This document shows positions 1 to 6,076 of a stretch of DNA of 11,897 bases, piece after piece. Position 1 is the stretch's first letter, and every line of letters starts with the position of its first letter. The stretch spans positions 1 to 11,897 of the forward strand of contig QQUD01000252.1 of NCBI GenBank assembly GCA_008501785.1, written 5' to 3'. Origin of the DNA: Chloroflexota bacterium. GTDB lineage: Bacteria; Chloroflexota; Anaerolineae; Promineifilales; Promineifilaceae. Under the pieces are notes generated by a model, which was not told the origin of the DNA, searched no databases, and saw nothing but the letters and a program-made list of their open reading frames with translations. The translations under genes were made by a program, and so were the position numbers.

Positions 1-139
1 AAATCAACGTCACATTCCAGCCAAGACGCCTTAATTCTCTCGTTGTGTCGATCCAAGTAGCAGCATCCATCGTTACACTTGGATCGATAGTAGACACCCA
101 AACAGCATTTAATTTTTGGTTCTCAAAACAGGTGCTCAT
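1..139 (-). CDS. Glycosyltransferase, N-terminal fragment (cut by window edge)
   Basis: Only the first 46 codons are inside the window, read leftward from an ATG at 139. An AGAAGGA ribosome-binding site lies 8 nt upstream (147-153). The visible peptide begins MSTCFENQKLNAVWVST and later reads RELRRLGWNVTLI. The pattern of a beta strand, a helix ending in RRLG, then a second strand (WNVTLI) is what the first Rossmann fold of GT4-type glycosyltransferases looks like, where a hydrophobic strand follows 'LxxxGhxV'. The frame is open to the edge. It starts 40 nt after the polymerase-like gene and is probably the next gene of the same polysaccharide operon. The family assignment rests on few residues and on context; another nucleotide-sugar enzyme is possible. 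Confidence 0.55.
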   Translation of the reverse strand, partial: MSTCFENQKLNAVWVSTIDPSVTMDAATWIDTTRELRRLGWNVTLI

Positions 140-179
140 CACATATTCCTTCTATTATGACTTCCTACAATGCACACAC

Positions 180-1568
180 TCATTCAATTGACAGTTCATC
201 AACTTGGTAATCTTTAATTTCAGGCCTTAACAAATAACCCAATGTTCCCCAAAATAAAATCATAATGACACTAATAACCCAAACCTGGCCGTAATAAAGC
301 CAAAATGGCCAACAAAGAGCAAATAATATCGCTCCATATCGCAAAGGATTTGTCAAACTATCAGGGTTTCGTTGCGCATCCATCCACAATTTAACCACGA
401 CCCACAACAAAAAAAATATAAAAATTGACAAACCTACTACACCCAACTCCTGCATCATGACCAGCAAGCTCGTTCCAGAATTTAAACCATAATCCCCTCG
501 TGTTAAAGCGGTTCCAGCAACACCAAGCGTTTTACTTTCTGCACGGGTACCTAAACCCATACCAAACAAAAAAGTCGTTCGATCCCTTTGAATCGTCTTC
601 CAGCCAAGTTCAAGTGCAAAACTACGGCCCAGATAAAAATAGGTACCGCTGTTTTCCGTATAAGTCGCATTCAAATACTCATCTGCAGTATCTGCATCAA
701 GGTACTCTTCAATTCGCTTCGTTCCACGAGCATCGGCAACCACGACATTATAGAAAGCTGCAAATGCGGGAAATATGATGCTAAACAAAAGGAGAAAGAA
801 AAATATTCTTTGAACTTGTGTACCTTCTAACAATTGAAGCCCCAAAGAGAGTAAACCAACTAATACGAGGGCAACCGGAAAAACTTTCATCTCACCCAAA
901 CCACTAGCTACTGCCCCAAGCACAATAGTAAACAACAATATTTTCCAATTCCCATAAGCAATCCAATAACCTAACGCATAACAAATGATCAGAATGGCAA
1001 AAAAGAAAAGTGGCATAACCCCATGCCGCCCAAAAAAACCTGCAAGGTGATCATCCGCTCGCTGTCCACCTGCATATTGAATAATCTGCAAAAGTGTATT
1101 AGCAGTTAAAAGCCAAACGCAAGCATTCATATAGTTTATGCGAATATTCTTAGGCCAGGATGGCTGCAAATAGATAAACAGGCCAATCATAGGATAGCGG
1201 AACATAACCCACCATCCCCAAATAGTTCCAACTAAACCCTGCCCCTCAAACAAGGCAACAACTGTCCAAATAATCGACACACCAAAAAGTAATAGAACAA
1301 TTCGAGGTATCTTGTTGAATGCCAGCATACGCGTAAAAACAAGTGCCAAAATCATAGCAATGATTGCATCAGATAAAAATCGTACAGCACTTGGAAAACC
1401 CGCTTTCCAGATAAGATATGGTGTGAAAAAATCGACACAAAATGCACCAAACACGGCTGTCAAAAAAGGATATGTAGTGACAAAGGTCCAGATAGTCATC
1501 TTTTCTGGTTGATCAATATGACCTTCTTGTGAATTTTGAAACTCAGGCTTCGTGATTGAATGTTGCAT
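180..1568 (-). CDS. Wzy-like polysaccharide polymerase / O-antigen ligase family membrane protein
   Basis: A 462-residue polytopic membrane protein that probably joins lipid-linked repeat units, on the outer face of the cytoplasmic membrane, into exopolysaccharide. About 11-12 hydrophobic segments can be seen: nine between residues 30 and 275, then a polar loop at 276-365, then two or three more to residue 446. The large outside loop late in the protein is the hallmark of the Wzy/WaaL family. Other family-like marks are DDHLAGFFGRHG at 172-183 and FGMGLGTRAES at 335-345. Both termini are polar and short. The start ATG lies 10 nt after the stop of the kinase gene, and the weak SD (AGAG) overlaps that stop codon, so translation is probably coupled. 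Such proteins diverge quickly, so polymerase versus ligase cannot be told from sequence; in a locus with Wzz, polymerase is likelier. Confidence 0.8.
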   Translation of the reverse strand: MQHSITKPEFQNSQEGHIDQPEKMTIWTFVTTYPFLTAVFGAFCVDFFTPYLIWKAGFPSAVRFLSDAIIAMILALVFTRMLAFNKIPRIVLLLFGVSIIWTVVALFEGQGLVGTIWGWWVMFRYPMIGLFIYLQPSWPKNIRINYMNACVWLLTANTLLQIIQYAGGQRADDHLAGFFGRHGVMPLFFFAILIICYALGYWIAYGNWKILLFTIVLGAVASGLGEMKVFPVALVLVGLLSLGLQLLEGTQVQRIFFFLLLFSIIFPAFAAFYNVVVADARGTKRIEEYLDADTADEYLNATYTENSGTYFYLGRSFALELGWKTIQRDRTTFLFGMGLGTRAESKTLGVAGTALTRGDYGLNSGTSLLVMMQELGVVGLSIFIFFLLWVVVKLWMDAQRNPDSLTNPLRYGAILFALCWPFWLYYGQVWVISVIMILFWGTLGYLLRPEIKDYQVDELSIE

Positions 1569-1578
1569 AATTTAATCT

Positions 1579-3087
1579 CTAATAGTAGCCATTGCTTCGC
1601 ACATGTTCAGCCCTATTAACAACAACATTGACTGACTTAGCATTTACATTTTTCAATTGTCTACGAACAGCACTTACAGCATCACGATGCGAGCGTGAAC
1701 GTGTCACAACCAGCAAAACTTCATCCATTAATGGGACCAATACAGCCGCATCTGTAACTGATAACAAAGCCGGGGTATCGAGTAGAATAATATCAAATTC
1801 TTTCTTCAAATTTTCTAACAATTCCTGCATTTGCAAAGACCCCAGCAGCTCAGTTGGATTGGGAGGTAATTCGCCTGTTGTAATGATATTTAGGCGAGGG
1901 AAAACTGTGTCCTGAACAACTTCATCTACAGTGTGGTTATCTAGCAAAATATCTGATAATCCCCTCTTGTTAGGTTGCTCAAAAATTTCATGCATTGTTG
2001 GAATTCGCAAGTCACAATCAATAACAACAACCTTTTTGCCAGACTGAGCAATCGAAACCGCTAAGTTCGACATTATTGTAGACTTCCCTTCGCCACGTTC
2101 CGCACTTGTGACCATCATAACCTTGGGGGGATCCTCAAGATTTGCAGCAAAAATATTTGTGCGCAAGCGACGAATCGCTTCAAATTCAGGTTGAAACTCA
2201 TTTTCAACACGAATGATATTATTTGCTTCAGTTGCCAAAGGAATTTTCCCAATTGTTGGCAATTTCGTCGCTGCTTCGATTTCGCGGGTTGAGTATAAGG
2301 TTGTATCTAGATTATCAACAACAAAAACCAACCCTAGGCCCCCCATCATACCAACCAAAATACCCAAAACGATATTCACTTCATGGCGTGGTTTCGATGG
2401 CTCTGGTGGCGTATAAGCCGGTTCAATAATTGTAACTGCGTTGGAACGCAATGCTTCATTCACTCTTACAGATTCATACTGCTCCAGCAGGGTCAAATAA
2501 GTTCTTTCTTTCAGAGCAATTGACTGATTTACAGCAGTAATGCTTTCTGAATCATCTGATGAATCAGACAGTAAGCGATCATATTCAAGTCGAGCTTCAT
2601 CTAATTCCGCTTTTATTTGATCAATTTGCGCGCCCAAAATCTCTTGTGTCGATTGACCACCACCGGTATAAAGTTCTTGGCTTTTTTCAATGAGCAGTTG
2701 TGCCCCTAAATCAGCAATATCACGGGCTGTATCCGGGTTTGTTGCCTCTCCTCGGATTCTTAAAAGCTCAGTATTTGGAATGATTTCAGCAAAGATTAGA
2801 GGGCGTTCTTGTAAGTTAAGCTCTCGTTTAATTTGACCCCGCACTGTACCACTGGTTAAGATTGATGAATATGTAGACATTAATAATTGACTGTAGTTAA
2901 GGTCTGCATATCTTCCAATATCAGCAATACCGCCACCGTAAGTTGCGACTCGAACTGTCGTATAAGAAATATATGTTGGGGTTATGAGTAATGAACCAAT
3001 TGTTGCAATCACTGTAAACAAAATCGTCACAATTGCAATTATCCATTTTCGTCGCCAAATTATTGCTAAATATGTTTTTAATTCCAT
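1579..3087 (-). CDS. Polysaccharide copolymerase (Wzz) fused to BY-type tyrosine kinase
   Basis: A 502-residue protein expected to set exopolysaccharide chain length and to autophosphorylate on tyrosine. Residues 1-260 are the Wzz part: a membrane helix at about 15-35, an outside domain with a coiled-coil-like stretch at about 145-210, a PP/P-rich segment before the second helix (TPPEPSKP), and the second helix at about 238-258. Residues 300-502 are the P-loop kinase: Walker A SAERGEGKST (328-337), Walker A' VVVIDCDLR (353-361) and Walker B IILLDTP (433-439). The usual Pro of the family's 'PGEGKST' loop is Arg here. The C-terminus has only a two-tyrosine tail (NGYY), less than the usual Tyr cluster. 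I chose the ATG at 3087 because AGAGGA (3094-3099) sits just upstream; the frame extends 12 codons to a TTG without an SD. No CpsB/Wzb phosphatase or Wza-like exporter is next to it. Confidence 0.93.
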   Translation of the reverse strand: MELKTYLAIIWRRKWIIAIVTILFTVIATIGSLLITPTYISYTTVRVATYGGGIADIGRYADLNYSQLLMSTYSSILTSGTVRGQIKRELNLQERPLIFAEIIPNTELLRIRGEATNPDTARDIADLGAQLLIEKSQELYTGGGQSTQEILGAQIDQIKAELDEARLEYDRLLSDSSDDSESITAVNQSIALKERTYLTLLEQYESVRVNEALRSNAVTIIEPAYTPPEPSKPRHEVNIVLGILVGMMGGLGLVFVVDNLDTTLYSTREIEAATKLPTIGKIPLATEANNIIRVENEFQPEFEAIRRLRTNIFAANLEDPPKVMMVTSAERGEGKSTIMSNLAVSIAQSGKKVVVIDCDLRIPTMHEIFEQPNKRGLSDILLDNHTVDEVVQDTVFPRLNIITTGELPPNPTELLGSLQMQELLENLKKEFDIILLDTPALLSVTDAAVLVPLMDEVLLVVTRSRSHRDAVSAVRRQLKNVNAKSVNVVVNRAEHVRSNGYY

Positions 3088-3111
3088 AATCAATCCTCTA
3101 ATCTCATAAGT

Positions 3112-3147
3112 TATAAATAACAATGATAGTGGGTTTTGTTATTTATA
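3112..3147 (-). promoter_or_regulatory. 12-bp perfect inverted repeat upstream of Wzz/BY-kinase gene
   Basis: TATAAATAACAA at 3112-3123 is the exact reverse complement of TTGTTATTTATA at 3136-3147, with a 12-nt spacer. The dyad lies 25 to 60 nt upstream of the kinase ATG (3087), and TATAAA on the minus strand, within the distal arm, could serve as a -10 box. A dyad in this place fits either an operator for a dimeric regulator or a stem-loop in the 5' leader. Its identity as a control site is inference. Confidence 0.45.
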
Positions 3148-3491
3148 CTTTCAAGTTTTTTCCCACATATTTTTTAATTCTAATACATCAAGTAAGAACA
3201 AAATGAAAGCTCTGAAATGCTGTGTTGATCAATAACATATTTTTTTATCCTTACAACCATTATAAAGCTGTTGCAGAAAAGCGATGATCATATACAAACA
3301 AAATTTGCATAAATATCTTCAACTATCCATATGCTAGCTGAAAAACTCAACAAGTTTGTATTGCTATAATAAATAATCAAACCGCTTTTAATCTAATCCA
3401 GAAGGACAAATTTTGTTTCAATTATTTTTCTTAAATTGATAGTTAACGTGATGAAAAAGGGTGTTTTATAAAATCTTATTGAGGAGTAAGG

Positions 3492-3519
3492 CAGCGACCA
3501 TTTATTAAAATGGTCGCTG
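3492..3519 (-). terminator. Stem-loop downstream of sugar transferase gene
   Basis: CAGCGACCATTT (3492-3503) and AAATGGTCGCTG (3508-3519) form a perfect 12-bp stem with an ATTA loop, 62 nt past the stop codon of the transferase. On neither strand does a T tract follow, so it is a terminator-like hairpin or an mRNA 3'-end stabiliser rather than a textbook intrinsic terminator. If it ends transcription, the kinase operon further left needs its own promoter. Confidence 0.55.
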
Positions 3520-3581
3520 TATTGGCTATGAAGAATTGTTGGCTCCCACTCCGTACAGAGTCAAAGAAAATATTAAAATGC

Positions 3582-4328
3582 TTAACCAGCACCTTTCCCT
3601 TTTAAAGCAGCAGGTACTGTGAGAAGAATCAACTTAATATCTAACCACAACGATTGTTTTTCAATATATTCTAAATCAAGTTTAACCATCTCATCAAAAG
3701 TTGTCACACTGCGCCCTTCAACTTGCCATAACCCAGTAATTCCTTGTACAGTCTCTAACCGCTGCATATGCCACGGTTTATACATTTCAACTTCGTAAGG
3801 AATCGGTGGTCGGGGGCCTACTAAACTCATCTCACCCTTCAATACATTGAAAAGTTGCGGAATCTCATCTAAGCTCGTTTTGCGTAAGAAATCCCCTAAT
3901 TTGGTTACTCTGGGATCATTCGTAATCTTATACTTCTCTTTTTCAGCTTTTTGTTCGTCCCAAATAGCCGCAATCGCTTTTTCGTCACCATTAATATAAG
4001 CTTTCATAAATTTGAAATGAATCGTCGCTTTTGCATCCGTCTTCATTGTCCGAAATTTATAGATATTAAATGGCACTTGCTCCCAGTAATAGTTCTTCCC
4101 GTCGAATCGTCGTCGTCCACTGACCCGCTTTTGCACAAAAAAAGCTGGACCTGGTGAATCAAGCTTCACCAATATTGCAATTAGGGCAATTAGCGGAGCT
4201 AAAACGATTAATGATAAAGATACGATTGATACATCCAGAATTCGTTTAGCATAACGATAGAATGTTCGATTTTTGCTCTTTACGCTCACAAAAATCATAG
4301 ATTGTGGATTGCTGCTTAGCTGCTCCAT
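3582..4328 (-). CDS. Initiating sugar-phosphate transferase (bacterial sugar transferase, monotopic PGT)
   Basis: A 248-residue phosphoglycosyl transferase that would move a sugar-1-phosphate from its nucleotide carrier to undecaprenyl phosphate, the first membrane step of exopolysaccharide synthesis. It has only the short form of the family: one membrane segment at about 33-55 followed by [15 protein letters not shown], then KFRTM (91-95), and the conserved block from NDPRVTKLG to SLVGPRP (137-174), which includes the Asp-Glu catalytic dyad in [15 protein letters not shown] (D154, E155). GLWQV (199-203) and DLEYI (218-222) complete the family pattern. A charged, Lys/Glu-rich stretch of about 35 residues separates KFRTM from NDPR. 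I place the start at 4328, where a very strong GGAGGAGG SD stands 4 nt upstream; the frame runs 8 codons further to a TTG. The sugar used cannot be read from sequence. Confidence 0.95.
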   Translation of the reverse strand: MEQLSSNPQSMIFVSVKSKNRTFYRYAKRILDVSIVSLSLIVLAPLIALIAILVKLDSPGPAFFVQKRVSGRRRFDGKNYYWEQVPFNIYKFRTMKTDAKATIHFKFMKAYINGDEKAIAAIWDEQKAEKEKYKITNDPRVTKLGDFLRKTSLDEIPQLFNVLKGEMSLVGPRPPIPYEVEMYKPWHMQRLETVQGITGLWQVEGRSVTTFDEMVKLDLEYIEKQSLWLDIKLILLTVPAALKGKGAG

Positions 4329-4486
4329 AACGCCTCCTCCAAGCAAGTTCAACGATGTTCAGTAAATTATTATTGGCAAAGACCTTAAAAATCGCATATC
4401 CATTTTAAAAATATTTTTTAGGTTATTTTTTCTAATTGAGAGTAACAAGTCTCTACTTCTTTTTTTCCAGCTACACTTAATCTCAA

Positions 4487-4528
4487 GTACTTTAGTACCA
4501 CGGCATTCTTACGAATACACTTACGTGG
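4487..4528 (-). promoter_or_regulatory. Adjacent small dyads: possible leader RNA structure or operator
   Basis: On the minus strand GTATTC and GAATGC enclose a GTAA tetraloop (GNRA type), and CCACG/CGTGG (4498-4502 with 4524-4528) closes the stem beyond a 5-nt bulge on one side. Directly next to it lies GTACT-TT-AGTAC (4487-4498), sharing one base. The group is about 160-200 nt upstream of the sugar transferase start, so it could be in a long 5' leader or a binding site upstream of the promoter. The arms are short and chance cannot be excluded. Confidence 0.25.
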
Positions 4529-4588
4529 TTTCTTGCGGTCTTCCATATTCCATACAATTTCTTAACTTTTCTTACAATAAAGCACAAG

Positions 4589-4619
4589 GATGCCCATTTT
4601 CTTGAATAGAATGGGCATC
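4589..4619 (-). terminator. Hairpin terminator-like element after the HD hydrolase gene
   Basis: GATGCCCATT (4589-4598) pairs perfectly with AATGGGCATC (4610-4619) around an 11-nt loop, 56 nt beyond the stop of the HD gene. In the direction of that gene only a broken T-rich stretch follows; on the plus strand TTTT comes 3 nt after the stem. It separates the DinB-HD operon from the polysaccharide locus and probably ends transcription of the former. Confidence 0.6.
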
Positions 4620-4674
4620 ACGTTTTGCTCACAAGTTATACGTAAAAAGTAGGTGTAAATTTATTTTATTTGAA

Positions 4675-5337
4675 CTAGTAACTTGAGTGGGGATCGCTTA
4701 ATTTTTCCAACTCCCAGTGTAAATTCCGGCTGGAAGCAGCGTGAAATTTGGCATGCATAAGTTCGGTGTAATAAATTCGGGGACGGCTCAAAAATGTTTG
4801 TAAAACCTTACTTCTTTCCTTACGATATTTTGCTTCTGGAACAAAAGAATATTCCTGACGAATACCAAGTGAATACAGTTGATAGCGCGTTGGTTTAGCT
4901 CCCAAGATTTCCAGGTCTGCATCTAATAGTCTCAAACAATCTGTATTTGTAGGATTGAATGGGATGTGCTTTTCGGTTGCTAGGATTAGCAGCCCAACTT
5001 TATTAATCAATTTTGATGGTTGCTGCCATTTTTTTAACAGTTGGCTGGCATATTTAGCACTTTGTTTTTCATTATTATGTGCTCGGGGATTGTAAATGAC
5101 ATCATGAAACCAGGCGGCAAGTAAGACGGCCGTTTCCCCCTCTCCACAAATCATTTTAATCGTCTCTAAAACATGGTAAATATGCGTCAGATTGTGATAA
5201 TAACGGCCGTCTTCCTCATACCTCGCCACCACATCCAACCACGCCAAATCAGCCACATCTTTGGTAACAGCAAGTGAACACACCAACGACTGCCAATCAC
5301 GATAAAGTGACTCCTTAATTCTCATTGGTGTGTCCAT
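4675..5337 (-). CDS. HD-superfamily metal-dependent phosphohydrolase (COG4339-like)
   Basis: A 220-residue soluble protein that resembles the uncharacterised 'predicted metal-dependent HD phosphohydrolase' group of COG4339. The metal-binding pattern is complete: RYYHNLTHIYHV (45-56, first His at 48), the paired His-Asp in AAWFHDVIYNP (H78, D79), NNEKQSA (88-94), TEKH (121-124), and a late acidic site LLDADLEILG (137-146). Members of this group have no firmly known substrate; they are often mis-named after an NMDA-receptor subunit. The start ATG at 5337 follows the DinB stop by 11 nt with AGGG as SD, so the two form an operon; an in-frame Met at codon 5 is a possible alternative. The gene is AT-rich like the polysaccharide locus, yet it carries two copies of the ACGGCCGT palindrome, tying it to the rest of the chromosome. 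Confidence 0.85.
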   Translation of the reverse strand: MDTPMRIKESLYRDWQSLVCSLAVTKDVADLAWLDVVARYEEDGRYYHNLTHIYHVLETIKMICGEGETAVLLAAWFHDVIYNPRAHNNEKQSAKYASQLLKKWQQPSKLINKVGLLILATEKHIPFNPTNTDCLRLLDADLEILGAKPTRYQLYSLGIRQEYSFVPEAKYRKERSKVLQTFLSRPRIYYTELMHAKFHAASSRNLHWELEKLSDPHSSY

Positions 5338-5348
5338 CGTTTGCCCTA

Positions 5349-5921
5349 TTATCGCGCTGCTTTTGCTTGAGCAACCACATCATTAATTTGATCTAAGTGA
5401 TCCCAATCATGGTACAGGCCGAGTACAAAACGGCCGTTTGCATTAATCGGTCCCGATCCCGGCCACGGCTGATACACCACATCCAAATAAGGCGTATCCG
5501 GCCACATATCTAGACTAGCTAACCGCATCCGCCTGCTTTCCTCAAGCCGCTGCCGACATTGCGCCATCGTCGTCACGTCACGCCAAGGAATTTCGCTGCG
5601 TGAACGGCCATGAAATTCCACGCCTCTTGCCATTTCGGCACCGAGAGCTGCGCTTTCCTCAGACGACGCCGTCACATGTACAATCAAATGCCCCAACGAC
5701 CAGGCAATCTCTTTTTCAGATTCATCTGACGCATAAGGGTCCCGTGCCTTGGGATCTAGCGGCTCAAATACCACATCCGCATCCTTACATCCTTCAATTC
5801 GACCCAGCATGTCATCAATCATCTCATTGGTCAGGTCCCGCAAATCATCTACTGACAAGTCAGCTACCAATTCATGAATTTTAACTTCTCGTTTTTTCAC
5901 ACGTGCAAAATCTAACATCAT
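5349..5921 (-). CDS. DinB-superfamily protein (DinB_2-like four-helix metal protein)
   Basis: A 190-residue protein of the DinB/YfiT-like fold, a four-helix bundle that usually binds a divalent metal through three histidines; roles in this superfamily range from thiol-dependent transfer reactions to stress response, and none can be assigned here. Visible ligands are the His in WSLGHLIVH (H78, perhaps H82) and the HxxxH in [12 protein letters not shown] (H171, H175), in the expected second and last helices. The N-terminal helix ([23 protein letters not shown]) fits the first helix of the bundle. AGAGG stands 4 nt before the first of two consecutive ATGs (5921) and 7 nt before the second (5918), so 5918 may be the true start. 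First gene of the operon with the HD hydrolase. Confidence 0.8.
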   Translation of the reverse strand: MMLDFARVKKREVKIHELVADLSVDDLRDLTNEMIDDMLGRIEGCKDADVVFEPLDPKARDPYASDESEKEIAWSLGHLIVHVTASSEESAALGAEMARGVEFHGRSRSEIPWRDVTTMAQCRQRLEESRRMRLASLDMWPDTPYLDVVYQPWPGSGPINANGRFVLGLYHDWDHLDQINDVVAQAKAAR

Positions 5922-5985
5922 TTAGCCTCTATGTTTGGAATTAAAGATACCTATTTTCCAGCTTTTAGGTTGCGATGCAATAAAA

Positions 5986-6014
5986 ATTGGGACCCTAGTT
6001 TATAGGGACCCAAT
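5986..6014 (-). terminator. Intrinsic terminator of the Ser/Thr kinase gene
   Basis: ATTGGGACCCTA (5986-5997) and TAGGGACCCAAT (6003-6014) form a 12-position stem with a single A-A mismatch in the middle and a 5-nt loop. On the minus strand the stem runs straight into TTTTTATT, a proper U tract. It lies 62 nt past the kinase stop codon and 65 nt before the DinB gene, so it closes the aldolase-kinase operon. Confidence 0.8.
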
Positions 6015-6076
6015 CTGTAAAACTGTAAGTTTCCTAACGAAACAAGCTGACGAAGCAAATTGTTGATTTGAGCAAA

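Larger units (their letters stand above)
3088..3581. other. Long AT-rich gap inside the polysaccharide locus
   Basis: These 494 bases carry no credible gene on either strand. They are strongly AT-rich (one sampled line, 3181-3240, is 28% GC). They hold three things I can name: a 12-bp inverted repeat next to the kinase start (3112-3147), a pair of complementary 12-mers far apart (AAACAAAATTTG at 3296-3307 and CAAATTTTGTTT at 3407-3418), and a perfect hairpin downstream of the sugar transferase (3492-3519). The promoter of the kinase-polymerase operon must lie here if that operon is transcribed separately. I see no convincing -35/-10 pair: TTGATG (minus strand, about 3190) followed after 16 nt by TATGTG is the best and is weak. 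Confidence 0.6.
4329..4674. other. AT-rich leader of the polysaccharide locus
   Basis: No gene is visible in these 346 bases. The strong SD of the sugar transferase sits at the left end (4331-4340), a paired set of small dyads at 4487-4528, and a hairpin behind the HD gene at 4589-4619. A possible minus-strand promoter is TTGTTA, 17 nt, TAACCT at about 4447-4419; it matches the consensus only moderately. The region is the natural place for the promoter of the whole polysaccharide locus. Confidence 0.5.

Noticed and set aside
1592..1915. Plus-strand open frame opposite the BY-kinase gene
   Set aside because: It lies wholly antisense to the conserved P-loop kinase domain and its product shows no recognisable pattern.
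3088..3123. Twelve extra N-terminal codons for the Wzz/BY-kinase from a TTG
   Set aside because: The TTG has no SD, while the ATG at 3087 has AGAGGA correctly spaced; the extension also overlaps the inverted repeat at 3112-3147.
4675..5337. HD gene as a (p)ppGpp hydrolase or c-di-GMP phosphodiesterase
   Set aside because: The motif spacing fits COG4339; there is no HD-GYP motif and no synthetase or TGS/ACT part of the RelA/SpoT kind.
5981..6014. Bidirectional terminator also serving a plus-strand gene
   Set aside because: No plus-strand gene ends here, and the T tract follows only on the minus strand.
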